Both the position numbers and the translations under genes were made by a program. Source: Tanypteryx hageni (Eukaryota; Arthropoda; Insecta; Odonata; Petaluridae). From it: DNA of 64,000 bases. Shown here in pieces: positions 21,533 to 33,041 of this stretch. How positions within the stretch are numbered: position 1 is the first letter of the stretch; each line of letters begins with the position of its first letter. Below the pieces are notes generated by a model. It did no database searches. It was not told the DNA's origin and worked only from the letters and a program-made list of their open reading frames with translations. The DNA lies in assembly GCA_028673005.1 (NCBI GenBank), contig CM054116.1, forward strand, positions 99,178,207-99,242,206. The letters are read 5' to 3'.

Positions 21533-24500
21533 AGAATATCCTGTAGTTCAGTAGTACTGTTAATACCTAAGTACCAACAAATTTAATATATAAAAAATTT
21601 ACATTGTCTCTGCCAGTGGGTTTACATTCAGTTTTAAAAAAGTTTACATGGAGAACATATTTTTTGAGTATAATATATTCGATTGGGGCTAATTATGGCA
21701 AAACTATATGTATTATTGCTTTATATCCTAATTATTTCTTCCATATATGAACAGGAGTGGGCATGGGGGCCAGTTGTCACCTATGGAATGCTTGGGGAAA
21801 ATATGAAAAATTAACATTCACAATATTTTAAAATAATTACAAATAAACAACAAATATTATTGAATTTAGAATGTGTATGTAGGGGATTCGGGGCCAAGTG
21901 CAGTCACACCATTGCACATGCCTCATGCTGAGCTCTTCATATAGAAAAGTTTCTGTGGAATTTTATGCCTCAGTAATTTATTATTTTGCTTAATGTCTTA
22001 TTTTTGGTTCAATTTGAAATGTTATAATTTTGAAAAAATGTCAAATAAAGAAAAACTATCAGTCATTTAGAAAAGTTAAGGGCAGCACAGAAAAAGTATT
22101 TTTTTAAACATTTGTTGCCATTCACATACCGACATGTATAATCTGGAGAACCTGCTGTGTCTTGGATGCATTATTTATTAAATGAGTCACTCCTAACATA
22201 ATCACTTTTTCATCATGGGCACGATTGGGAAAGATAACCCCATCCTGAGGGAAGTCTGTCTAGATCTATCCTTAGCAACAGGCAGATTAGTTTTTGGTTG
22301 AGAGCAATTAACTTTCAGCTGAGCTGTGGTGTGGAAATCTAACGGCTTAGGGAAAAGAGAAAATGCTGCCTCAGATCATAATGTATAGATACAGATTGGC
22401 AGGTACAATGCTATAATGCCACCATTAGAAAAGTGCCACCTGAGGCAAAAACCTATCAAACTCACATCATGGCCCTAACTTTCAAGCCCAATTTTGAACA
22501 AAATTTAATTTAAGTTGATAATTTATTAATCTATCAGTAATTTTTATTATTCATGATTTTTATGAACTTATTTGTTAAATTTTCTTGAAAATGAATAGGT
22601 TTATTTTTTCAAGTTCTCATAAATAGCTTTCATCATTTTTTGCGTATATTTACTTCAAATAACCATAAATGATATTATTCTAACTTTTTTAAAAATTAAG
22701 AAATACCAATAACATATTAAATTTTTAAATATTTTTATCATTATTTTTCTTGACAGTCAACTAGCCAGTAAAATTTGATAAATGTATTTTGCATGGTGTT
22801 ATTTTTATGCATGTATCTAGGAATTTTAAAAATTCAAAGGAAAGAAAACACAAAATTTGAATTTTATTTGATACTCATAATATGTAATATAGAATTTATA
22901 AAAATAAGAAAAAGTAGGTAGTTATTGATGGATGTCAGATGAATGTGGATTTCACTATTTTGAACTTCTCTGCTGGTGAAAATGAGAAGTTACTTTCAGG
23001 TGATATGACAAAGATAATGAAGGAAAAATTATTTTTTCTATTTTGCACAATGGGTTTGTTTGTAATATTTGATCTTGTAAAGATGTGACATCTTAATGTT
23101 ATTGCAGAAAAGGTTATTTTTAGATTTTTGTGAAAATGGAAGCAGTAAATGGCTCAATTTAGTTACAACATTTGATTAAAGTCTGAAACAGTTATATTGT
23201 GTTTATCTTCAGATTTCTGAGATACAACTGTGTTTGTTCTAGTCAAATAAATTTTACTAGAACAAACACAGACAAATAGCCCTTGTGTTTGGATGTAAGA
23301 ACATCTAATGTTAGCTGTACTTTTACTGATAATGGGCACAATCTATAAATAGGCAATGGCATAACTACAGATTCACAGTGTGTGGCTGCACCTGAGCCAA
23401 AGCACTAAAGGGGTTCACAACCACCTGAGTTAATTTTTTCTTGTTTTTTTTTTTAAACAAAAAAGTGTTGGAAGAAAAAATAAATATAAATTTATAAAGT
23501 ATAGAAAAACAAGAGAGGCTTAGCCTCCCTGTGGCCTCCAGCCACCACTATCCTTTCTGTGCCCTTCCTTGAGATTGTTCTTGTCCTTCCACAATGAAAA
23601 TGTGTTATTTATTTAAAAAACATTGCAATTTGGCCAGCCAGACAGGTGGCAAGGAAAACAGTATATAATTCTAAAATTCCAATTTTACAAATAAAGTCCT
23701 CATAAATTATATTAGAAATATTAAAATATATTTAACAATATACAATTTCAAACTAATTACAATCAGTGCCTAGAGTGCGGATTTTTGAGGGTTCATGGAA
23801 GGCCTTCACGGCTACCGTAGCGGTCACGGGGCCCACGAAGTTCCCACCGTAAAAGAGATTGGTTGATAATTTGGTGAATAAAATTGTTTTAGGGGACCTT
23901 TATTCCTCCATCTTGGTGAGACACTTTGCCATATCTCATGCCTTGGCCCATTTGTTCCTAGATACTCTAGTGTAGGGTGACCAGATTCTGATGGTCAAAA
24001 CTGGGGCAAAATGAGTTTTGAAAAGAAAATCGGGGACAATGGAAATTTTGCTATTTTTAAAATTATGTGTTCATAAATTTGAAATAAAAACATTTAGAGT
24101 GGACAGTGCAGTTTTGTTTATTGTAATAACATAATTTTACACATTTAGAATAACTGTGCAATATTACAATAAAATATATCAAGAGTCAAAGGTTTTTAAA
24201 ATCATATTTTAGACTAATTTTACCTGCCTTAATCAGTTTTGATGATTTTTAATGGGAAGAGTAGGTTCCTGAAGAGCATCACATCTATGCACTACATTGA
24301 AGGAGATTGCAATGGCACCATAGATTGCATCCACTATCTTGATGGTTGTCAAATGACCACTTTATAAGGCTTCAAATAAAATTCTACAAATATTTCTGGT
24401 TGGTGAGATTCTGCGTTTTTACCTTTATAGGAGGGTGCTCTGCAGGATGTCGCAGTAGGTGCCTTCATAACGCTTCTAATAGATAACAACAGTAGCAGAG

Positions 24501-24938
24501 AATGAAAAGTATGCCCAGCTGTCATTCTTATTTTCTAAGAATCAGCACTTGGTGAACTTCCACACATCAGTGGTTTGAAATATGAGTTCCTTGTATGGAT
24601 TCATATATAGTAAATCAAGCTTGATCTTCAAAATAACATCATACAAATGGGGATGAAAAAACTGCTGTGTAATCCATTACACTTACAATTTAAAAAAGCA
24701 GGGCATATGATTAGAGTGAAAGTATGAAAATTATCAGCATTCATATTTCTTGTTAATTAGGTGGCATCCATTGTACTGTGGATTATTGATTAAGACAAGT
24801 ATAGTAGAAATCAGAATTTTAAAAAGTCTGGATCTGTAATCTGATATCATTTAACCATAGTTAAATAGCTCATTAACTGCACTGAAGGCTTATAGCATTG
24901 ATTACAATAACAAGCTACAATAGCCCATTCTCACTATA
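21533..24938. other. Intron of the coiled-coil gene, decayed repeats
   Basis: No exon was recognised. GTAGGGTGACCAGATT at about 23975 resembles the end of a hAT-type element, but no partner end was found. A GC-richer patch at about 23775-23850 is unclassified. Confidence 0.35.
23228..23271. repeat. Perfect 16-bp stem hairpin
   Basis: CTGTGTTTGTTCTAGT (23228-23243) is exactly complementary to 23256-23271 across a 12-base AT-rich loop. It is intronic and its function is unknown. Confidence 0.8.
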
Positions 24939-24984
24939 GGATTTGAACCTGTGATCTTATTTTTGAAAGGCAGTTACTATACCA
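24939..24984 (-). repeat. tRNA-derived SINE head
   Basis: On the minus strand TGGTATAGTAA (A box, 10 of 11 consensus positions) is followed by GGTTCAAATCC (good B box) 24 bases later. This spacing is shorter than the usual 30-60 bases between boxes, so a decayed SINE is likely. Confidence 0.5.
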
Positions 24985-25659
24985 CCCCATCTGTTGCAGT
25001 TTGAATTAGTTCTCTGGATGACTGATACAAAAGCCCCTATATCCTTGAGTCTTTGATCAACCCTACATATTTTGTTATAATGAGAATGGTCCATTATGGA
25101 AGTATTCTGGGCTGATCCTATAGAGGTGCAGGACCAGGGACAAATTGACCTATGTAGGGCTCCCTTAAAACTTTCCATATGATGATGATATTTAAGTGTG
25201 GAGCCCGAGGTGATTGCCCCAATTTGGCCTACCCTTGGGATGGCTTTGCAGGTACTATCCATCATTCACTGAAAATTCCCTTGCCAAATGTTTTTTCTTT
25301 AATTGTTGTATATTGGGTGGGCCATATGAGTTGATCCATCTACTTTATGTAGTTGTAGATGAACAGCTAACAAGAAGCCTCTTTCAATCACAATAGTAAT
25401 TATAATGTAAAATATTAAATTCATAAATTAGACAAAGTAAAGTTTGAAGAAACCATCTGATTAGATAGTAGGCAGCTGACTTTTAACTAGGTACTTAATT
25501 ATTGGTACAAAATTCATTAAAAATGTATAACATTAAAAATTTTCATGTTATGCTACTATGTATAATTCCATTCTTGGCAGGCTGAATTTGCCAATAGGTT
25601 GGGCACCTGTGATGTAGTCTGTGGACTAGAGTGATGGGGGAATAATAAAATGACTGTAC

Positions 25660-25828
25660 CTCTGCTCATCCCTCAGTTGAGAATCCTTAATAGAAATCAA
25701 ATCCTTGTAGTAAAGAGTAAGTGAAGCTTTTTCATTATTTGATAGCTTGAGTCTCTTTTCAAGGTCGTCCAAATGGATTTTAAGATCACTGATTTCAGTA
25801 TCCTTCTTAAGAAGAATGGCATTATGAC
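25660..25828 (-). CDS. Most 5' recognised exon of the coiled-coil gene
   Basis: An acceptor ATTTTAG (ending 25829) is followed by two bases completing a split codon, then HNAILLKKDTEISDLKIHLD and a continuous coiled coil to SQLRDEQ. It ends with AG before GTACAG at 25660 (phase 2), matching the one-base start of the exon at 20713. Because the exon starts in phase 1, at least one more coding exon must lie at higher coordinates on this strand. None was recognised up to the divergent gene starting near 31.4 kb, so the 5' end is missing from this annotation. Confidence 0.7.
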
Positions 25829-26301
25829 CTAAAATCAGATATTAAAATATTGAAAAATAGAGCTAATAACAATTATTTATTTAACTGTGAATGTGTTTTA
25901 TGGAGATATTTTTGAGTTACATTCATTAGTATCTGAAAGGATTCTTCTAATCAAAAGTTTAACTGGATGTTATTTTGATGGGCATGCCATCTACTGTGTT
26001 GTCATTATGGCAATAAGTGGGCTAGTTGTTCCATTAGGTGCCTCTGTCCATACTTTATTTGGGGAAGACACCCTCCTTTTCCATTATTTACTGTATTTAA
26101 ACTGGCTATTTTGGAAACGATCAAATAGGCAATTAACCCTTTTGAATCTAATTGTTTTCCATATTCTTCTAAGCTTATAAAAGTATTTTTTGTTTAGATT
26201 AGAAGAAATAGTTGCCGATGATAATAAAAAGTATTTATCTTAAGAAAATTACTAAGAAGTTGATTTGCCATAAATACAAACTAACAACAACAAGAAAATT
26301 A

Positions 26302-28473
26302 CAGTAGAACTCAGTTATAATGGCAATCAAGGGACTGGCAAATTATTATCATTATAACCAAGTGTCACAAAATCCGAGGTTACATGGGAACAGAATTCAA
26401 TTTATAGTATGTAACAAATTATGTATGTAAAATATAATAAAATACTTTTAATGCTAAGTAAAATAATCTGATATTTTTTGGTGTCATATGTGCCAACCTC
26501 AAGTGTTTTTTGAGGTCGTTCTCAATGTAATGAATAATGTTTAATGTCTTTTCATTAGTCTCTTTTGATTCATAAAAACGTGATATCACATTGATTTCTT
26601 GCAAATCTTCATTAATAATGGGAACTGGTTCTTCCATTTCTTCATCGCCACACTTTCCCTGCTCCCCTGCCATGACCCAAGGACATACCCAGGGGGAGGG
26701 TCCGGACCCCTCCCCCCTGTGTAGAGACATATGAGGAATCTGTGATAACCATGCTACAATCTTACTGCTGCATTAAGGGGGGGCTACAAGAGCTGTTTTT
26801 TTCCCATCCCAACCTGGATGAGAAAAATAAACTCAGGGAATGGATCCAAAGGAAACAAAGCTCGGTGGCCACATGGACAAAAATGTTCCATCAAGTAAAC
26901 AGAATTGCTGCGTTTCAGGGTCATCTGCAGTAGGGTTGCAACATGCTGCATTTTAAATCCAAATTTCAGATGTAACTGGGTGGCTAAACCAGGAGATTCT
27001 ACTCGCATGGGCTGGGCGGGATGTAATAGCACCCCGCCACCGGCAAAGATTCTGAACTCTTGGGTGGTTTCTCAGCAAGTGCATACTGCACATTCGTTTA
27101 TACATCCATATTGTGAGAACTAAAAACATTATAAAAGTTTATATTACTTGAATAGGACTTTTAGTTAATGAATTACTGGAAATTAGTTTTCGGCCTCAGA
27201 CCCTCCTGAAGTAAATTTCTGGGTATGCGCAGGCCATGGCCTCCTTCACAATGGCTAGGTCTGTTTGAGCTTCTATCATTACTACATCCCAGTTGATATC
27301 TGAATATGAGTTGATATCTTCCCAACTTTAAAAATTTTCTAAATCCATCTCCACAAACCATTCTGATATTGTTCTTTCATTAAGATTGACGTGTACTGCC
27401 TTAGCTTTAGAGAGACCAATGTGGCTGAGACAATTCTTAATCATTTCCAGTGTCACTTGTCTCCATGATTTCTCTATAATTATTACATTGGCTGAAGTAC
27501 ACTTATAGTGTCAAAAGGCAGAAAAACAAGCTTAATATTGCTAAACTTTGATCCAAACTTAGGATGAGCTGGACTACTATCAATTAATGGCAAAATCTTT
27601 CTGTTTTGTGAATCAAATTCACAATCCCAACTTATTACAACTTCTTCAAATAGAGTTGAAGTCACTCAAGCTTTTTTGTTTGACTGGTATCAAAATGGCA
27701 AGCTTTTAGCATTTTAAAAACACCTCTAGTTTTTCTATTTGTCATTCACAAACTAATTGTGTTTCTCAATCCCATCCATACTGACACAAACAAAAACTGC
27801 AATCCTATCCTTGAATAACTTTCCTCCTACACACTTTTCACCTTTAAATTTTAATGCCTTGTCTGAAATTAGCTTAAAGAACAACACAGTCTCATCTCCA
27901 TTAACAATGTTACAGTTGCTGTAACACTCACAAAGTTTAGCCCATACCGCTTCTATCCAGACATTAATTAATGTTAGGTCTACATGAGTAGCTTCGCCAC
28001 TTACCTTACCAAAGTTAATGTTGTGTCTTACTTTAAATCTATCCAACTGTTAGAACAATTGAAATTCTTAATTCCAAACAAACTTGCCAACTCTTCAGCT
28101 TTTACTTTTAACATAGGCCCATTTATCTGTGTTTAAGTTCCTTTGTTGCATAAGACATTTAATCGAAGCCTCATTTACATCTCATTGCATGGGTTATCGG
28201 ATTCATTTCGCACTTTAACTCGAACTATTCATGGCACTGCAAATTTTCTGTCGATTAGACAAAATCTTAGAAATTGTAGAATTGCTAAGTTTAAATTCTT
28301 TGCATACTTCACTTTTAGTTGAGCCACTCGCAACTCTTCTGACCATATCAATGTTTTCTTGTAAACTTAAAACTTATCTTTTTTAAACTTGTCATGTTTC
28401 CAACTCAAGATACATGTTATTAATGATAAGCGCAAGGAACCAAGACATCATTCAGAGGAATTACACTACAGTG
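26302..28473 (-). pseudogene. Tigger (pogo superfamily) transposon relic
   Basis: The left end CAGTAGAACTCAGTTATAA is a Tigger-type terminal repeat next to TA. Minus-strand frames in order give a CENP-B-like helix-turn-helix (VRRVASGSTKSEVCKEFKLS near 28.3 kb), then RFKVRHNINFGKVSGEA with NGDETVLFF and LKFKGEKCVGGKL (27753-28046), then IDSSPAHP with LVFLPFDTISVLQPM (27483-27665). A C-terminal WRQVTLEMIKNCL block follows. Family members have a DDE/D nuclease with NADETGLFF and DNCPAHP; both are altered here. Many stops and shifts are present, and the reading is split by an inserted element at 26688-27223. The right end near 28473 is approximate. Confidence 0.75.
26688..27223. mobile_element. 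TA-flanked element inserted in the Tigger relic
   Basis: The ends CCCAGGGGGAGGGTCCGGAC and, inverted, CCCAGAAATTTACTTCAGGA share CCCAG and a following GGGTC.GG core and are flanked by TA on both sides. Tigger C-terminal coding resumes on the far side. A copy of the right-hand terminus (CAGAAATTT...GGTCCGAGGCCGAAAAC) lies at the right edge of the window (about 63938-64000). No transposase was seen; one 103-codon frame across the left edge is partly Tigger sequence. Confidence 0.55.
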
Positions 28474-29183
28474 TAAGGGAGAATTCAGGGTAGTGAGACA
28501 AAGAATTTTGTAACATTAATATTAATGTAACCTTTCATTGCATTTATCAGTAAGGGATGGGAGAACAAAAATGGTCAGTTGGAACCATGACAGTGTAAAA
28601 TTCAAATTATAAATATATAAATATACTGGCACATATTTTGGTTACAATGTATAAGAATCTCCAGCATAGAGCGGTAAGATCCACTATCACTTACTTTGAG
28701 TTGTGGTGATGCCATTTACTATGTTTTATTGTGATAATGTTCATGAAAATAGGTGTTATTGACTGGCAGATAGACATGTTTACAGTTGTGACTGTGTATA
28801 ATATGCTCTCTAACTTTCTGATTGTTTTTTTGTTAAAAATGCATAATATATATAGGTAAAATTACAGCACAATAACTTTTATTGTTGTTGTAGCTGAGTT
28901 GGTTAACTTGTAATAACTTAGGTGAATGTAACGCATTAATAGGAAATTGGGATAGGACTTGTAAAAGTTGTCATTATATCCAAGTTGTTGTATTGAACGA
29001 GGTTGTTAAAACCCAGTTCTATTGTATATGTAATGGTAAAAAACAAAAAAGGTATTAATTTGTTTAAAATATGCACAGAATTATCAAGAGTATAGGATCT
29101 AAAGCAAGCACAATCAAGGCTATGTCTGACTTTCTGTAACAGTGCAAACAATTAAGACTCGATTATATTAATTATACTCAATG
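28474..29183. other. AT-rich intergenic or intronic DNA
   Basis: No coding or repeat feature was recognised. Confidence 0.4.
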
Positions 29184-29455
29184 TCATTGGCATAGCTAGG
29201 TTCTCCTTTGCCAGGGGGCAAGTCACAGAGATGCACTCCCTCACTTTGCTATGTACAATTTTCCAGACAAATGCAATGAGGGGAATGTGATGGAAACCCA
29301 AGCATACAATACTAGCATTTCAATTCAGCATTTATTATAATATTATTAATGTTTATAAACAGAAACATTAATTTTTGGTTCATGAGTTTGCAGCCCTTCG
29401 CCTGGGGGCAACTGCCCCCCCCTCCCCTTCTGCTCACCCCTTGCTACACCACTAC
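29184..29455. mobile_element. Short element with TGGCATAGCTAGG-type ends
   Basis: The left end TTGGCATAGCTAGG and, inverted, the right end AGTGGTGTAGCAAGGGG are similar terminal repeats. Each is followed inside by a GGGGGCAA block. No ORF is present. The family is uncertain and no clean target duplication was found. Confidence 0.4.
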
Positions 29456-31151
29456 TTAATGTGATGAGTAAGTTGCTGCCAGTAAAAAATCCAATTTTCA
29501 TAGCATACCTAAATAGATGGAGTTTTTGAAAGCAGTGACCCATCAGTTGGCTATAAACTATTCAAATTTGGCTTCTATTTGATGACTCAAAGAATTTTTG
29601 CTGCACCAATTACAATGCTATGTTACTATGAATATTACAAAATTGGAAAAATACTAAAATAACAATCATCGAGAAAGATTTATTTTAATGCAATATATAG
29701 CAAACATATTCTCAATAAATGTGAAATTCTGCTGAGCTACAAGGTTATGTTTCTCATCATGCAAAGAAAAATGCTTGAAAACATAAGCTTCAGTTCATTT
29801 TCTAAAAAAGTTGGTAATAACAATCTTCCCTGGTTATTATATGAAATACTGAAATTCTATTAATTTTACCAAAAATAATCATGAACTTTCGTATAAAGAT
29901 GGAATTAGTTTCTTTAATGAAATATAACTAATGACAAAAGGTAATTTTGTCTGTTAATAGTAGGAAACGTTATTCAACTGAAAACATGCCATTACTATAA
30001 TTTTTAAATTACCCATTCCCAACTAGAAGATATAAAATAAAACAAATATTGCAAGAGATTTTCAATAAACCTAATTTTTTGCTAATTACGAGACTGACGT
30101 TTAGGTAACTTGAACATTATTTTGAAGTTTTCAGAAAATATATTGCCGATCATAGGAAGGTAAGCTAGAGATCACAATAAGAGCATTTTATTTACACATT
30201 GATATTCCTATAAACTAAATATCTACATTTATTCCTTGTTCAAGAATCAACTATTAACTTAAATTCAGGAGTTTAGCTCAACGTTGTCTCGTCTATAAGT
30301 TTTCTATATTGCGAGGAAATTTTCCATATCTATGTAGATAGTGGTAATAATATCATGTATAGAGAGAGAGAGTCAAAAATCTTCGGAGTAAACCACAATT
30401 TGGGGAAAAAATTTAATAAAAGTCAAGAAAATGCAAAATATACAACACTAAAGCGTCATTAATTTACATTACCGTGCCCACTTAAAGACTAAACTACGAA
30501 AGAAATAATTTAAATTAAAAAGAATTTGACAACAAAATTTTTGATGGCCAATATAATATCGTCAATTTTTAACTCGGGAATAAACCGTCTATTGAAATTA
30601 TATGGCTTCGAGAAAAAAATAATTGAAACGGAAACTAAGAATGAATCAATCATGGGAACGTCCACTTGTCTCCATTCGCAGGAAATGATGTAAGAATTTC
30701 ATATATTCTAAAAAGCAAACATAAACACTACTTATTTTAAAATATTAAATATTTAAGTTACATAAACTTTACCGAATCGGAATATTTTAAATATATGTAT
30801 TTCTGAGTATCTTTATTTTAACCTTTGAAGTGTTTTATATCCGTAAATTATTATCTACTTATCATAAATAGAAATTAATACTCTTCATTTTTATTCTCGG
30901 CATTGGATCAAAATTTGGTTTGTTACCAAATTCACATTGTTTCAAGCCCAAATTGTTCTTTAACTTACACCCAAATCCTGGGTTGATATTACGCTTTATG
31001 TATGAGAAATTGATCATACAATTGCGATAAATGTAAAATTATGATCATTGTAATCGTTATATGACACTAAAAAGAGATAATAGAGAATGAGAAATTTCTT
31101 TAAATCGAAGAAACTTTCTACAAATTGTAGAAGTGAAATCTAATAGTAGAA
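29456..31151. other. AT-rich region upstream of the BED/hAT gene
   Basis: No exon could be supported on either strand. The missing 5' exons of the coiled-coil gene may lie here, but no candidate had both open frame and matching phase. Confidence 0.35.
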
Positions 31152-31364
31152 GTGGAAATCTATTTTCCATCCATTCCCGCCTGTACCGCCAGTTCCCGCT
31201 ACGTCCAACCATTACGCCCGGTTCCATCCCGTCCCGCGGTTAGCATGTCTTTTCTTTCCCGTGGTACCACCTCATCCTCTTCCCGTGGATGTAGCTGGAC
31301 GTTGTTTGAAACTTTGATTGCTCACAAAATATGTGAAAGTAACATTAATTCTTTATATTTACAG
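31152..31364 (+). promoter_or_regulatory. Probable promoter/5' UTR of the BED/hAT gene
   Basis: A GC-richer, CCCGCC/CCCG-containing patch (about 31165-31290) directly precedes the gene in otherwise AT-rich DNA. A pyrimidine tract with TTTACAG at 31358-31364 could be an acceptor of a 5' UTR intron. The patch is open for 82 codons in the frame that ends at 31400, so translated leader peptides are possible. Confidence 0.35.
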
Positions 31365-31367
31365 GAT

Positions 31368-31400
31368 ATGCAGCATGTAAATGCTTTACAATCAAAATGA
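31368..31400 (+). other. Upstream ORF overlapping the main start codon
   Basis: A 10-codon ORF (MQHVNALQSK) starts at 31368 and its TGA (31398-31400) overlaps the ATG at 31397 as ATGA. If the acceptor at 31364 is used, this AUG is the first in the exon and could cause termination-reinitiation control of the main ORF. Confidence 0.4.
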
Positions 31401-32404
31401 CGTTGGAAAAAGACGATAAACTCTCCAGGACGCTGACACTACAGCTGATTGATGAACCAAGTGAACGAGGGTGTTTTATACCACCCAAAAATGACAACAT
31501 TTTAAACACTTTTTCTACGGTTGTACTTGATGGCTCATTGCGGGATTTTATAGTTTGCAACCAATGCTCGGTTGCTATTCCATGGAAACCACAAAGTGGT
31601 ACAACAGATGACCTGAAACATCAATGCGTAACTAAGAACTCCATTCCCAAGAATGGTGGTGTACCCGAGTTTTTTGTAAAGACTTCTCCACGTTCATCAC
31701 CAGAAAAAGACGAGGTGGAGGATTGCCAGATGCATCTAACCAAGCAAGAGATCACTGATCTAATTGAAAAATCTAGTGAAAGAGTGCATTTTGTGCCAGG
31801 AAAAGGAAAAAATAGCGTTTGGAAGTCTTTTTCCTTGCTCGAAGTGGACGGAATCCAGCAAAATTTTGCATATTGCAACCGTTGTAACGCAGTGATATCT
31901 TTCACACCGAAAGACAGTATAAATGGGTTAAGAAAACATGCTTGTGTAAGACTTAACATGCCATCGGAGATTACGATTTCAGAACTCCTGTCAGAGGCTT
32001 CCGCTATAGATCCATCGGCGAAAGACGTAATAGAAGAAGAAAATGTATCTAAACCAATAGCAAAGAGAGAATTGCAGGATCTCATCAACTTGTGCAGTCC
32101 TCGTGTTACTTTTGTACCTGGTAAAGGTAAAAGTCAAGTTTGGACGGCTTTTTGTTTGGTAAAAGTTGATGACGAAATGAAAGATTTTGCGATATGTAAA
32201 GAGTGCAGAACGGCCATCATATGGAGGTCTAAAGACGGTACCACTGGTCTGAGGAAGCATATTTGCAGGAATCAGATAGTGTCTAAGAAGATGAGACTTT
32301 CGGAATTAGCACAAGACACTCCTCAGACATCGGCATTAAATGAGTTTCCGAAAAGTGAAGTGGTTGAGGATCTAGGAAATGTGTGCAAATTATCAAAGGA
32401 AGAG
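31397..32404 (+). CDS. BED/hAT gene exon 1: BED-type fingers 1-3
   Basis: 336 codons from ATG to a GAG|GTAATC donor, phase 0. The exon encodes three repeats of about 100 residues, each built as a helix (QEITDLIEKSSERV-like), a FVPGKGK-type turn, an aromatic strand (VWxxFxLxxVD), then CX2C, 17 residues and HXC. Ligands are C54/C57/H75/C77, C160/C163/H181/C183 and C267/C270/H288/C290. This is the BED finger pattern known from hAT transposases and ZBED/DREF proteins, which bind DNA. Finger 1 is the most diverged: FIPPKND replaces the FVPGKGK turn and VW is lost, though all four ligands remain. The start is chosen because the frame is open only from here with sensible repeats. Confidence 0.85.
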
Positions 32405-32537
32405 GTAATCATCTAGCATAGGAAAAATTTTTTAATTACTAAAAACCATTTTGTAAACTATTTGGAATTGCGTTATTGTTCATGTCTAGTTCTAGTTATC
32501 TAAATACTGTATATATACTAAATACTCGTTCTTTCAG
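32405..32537 (+). other. BED/hAT gene intron 1
   Basis: A 133-base intron, GTAATC to TTTCAG. It separates finger 3 from finger 4 exactly at the repeat boundary, in phase 0. Confidence 0.8.
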
Positions 32538-33041
32538 GTACAGAAGCTGATAGATGAATCAAGTGAGAGGGTTTGTCTTGTTCCGGGAAAGGAAAGGAAA
32601 GGAAAAAGTGAAGTATGGATGACTTTTTCTGTTTTGGAAGTTGATGGAAAGCAGATGGATCTAGCCCTCTGCAATCAATGCAATGTTGTTGTTACTTGGA
32701 AATCAAAAGATGGTACCAATGGACTAAGAAAACACTTGTGCAAGCAGGAGAGACTGCTACAGACAGTTGGAAATTTCACAAAATATCCCACTAAGCCTTC
32801 AATTCGAGCAGTAGAGCTGGAAGAAGCAGCTGCCGTGATGTGTACAACTGATGTGAGACCTATAGATATAATTAGTGGGCAAGGTTTTATACATTTTATG
32901 CAGTATGTATATAATTTGGGTGCAATCCATGGAATGGGTCTTGAGGTAAAGAACTTTTTACCTTCTGAGAAAGCTTTGGCCAGGCGTGTGGATGAAATGG
33001 CAATGATGGAAAAGGATAATCTCATATCCGAACTACAGTTG
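32538..33041 (+). CDS. BED/hAT gene exon 2: BED finger 4 and hAT DNA-binding region
   Basis: 168 codons (residues 337-504), opening VQKLIDESSERVCLVPGK, the same unit start as fingers 2 and 3. Finger-4 ligands are C381/C384/H402/C404 with a WKSKDGTNGLRKHLC end. The rest resembles the region between the BED finger and catalytic core of Hermes-type hAT transposases: DVRPIDIISGQGFIHFMQYV followed by PSEKALARRVDEMAMMEKDN. A short insert (KERKGKSE) enlarges the turn before the finger. The exon ends at TTG|GTGAGT, phase 0. Confidence 0.85.

Noticed and set aside
26419..26730. 103-codon ORF as a gene
   Set aside because: It is a fusion of the start of an inserted element with Tigger C-terminal debris.
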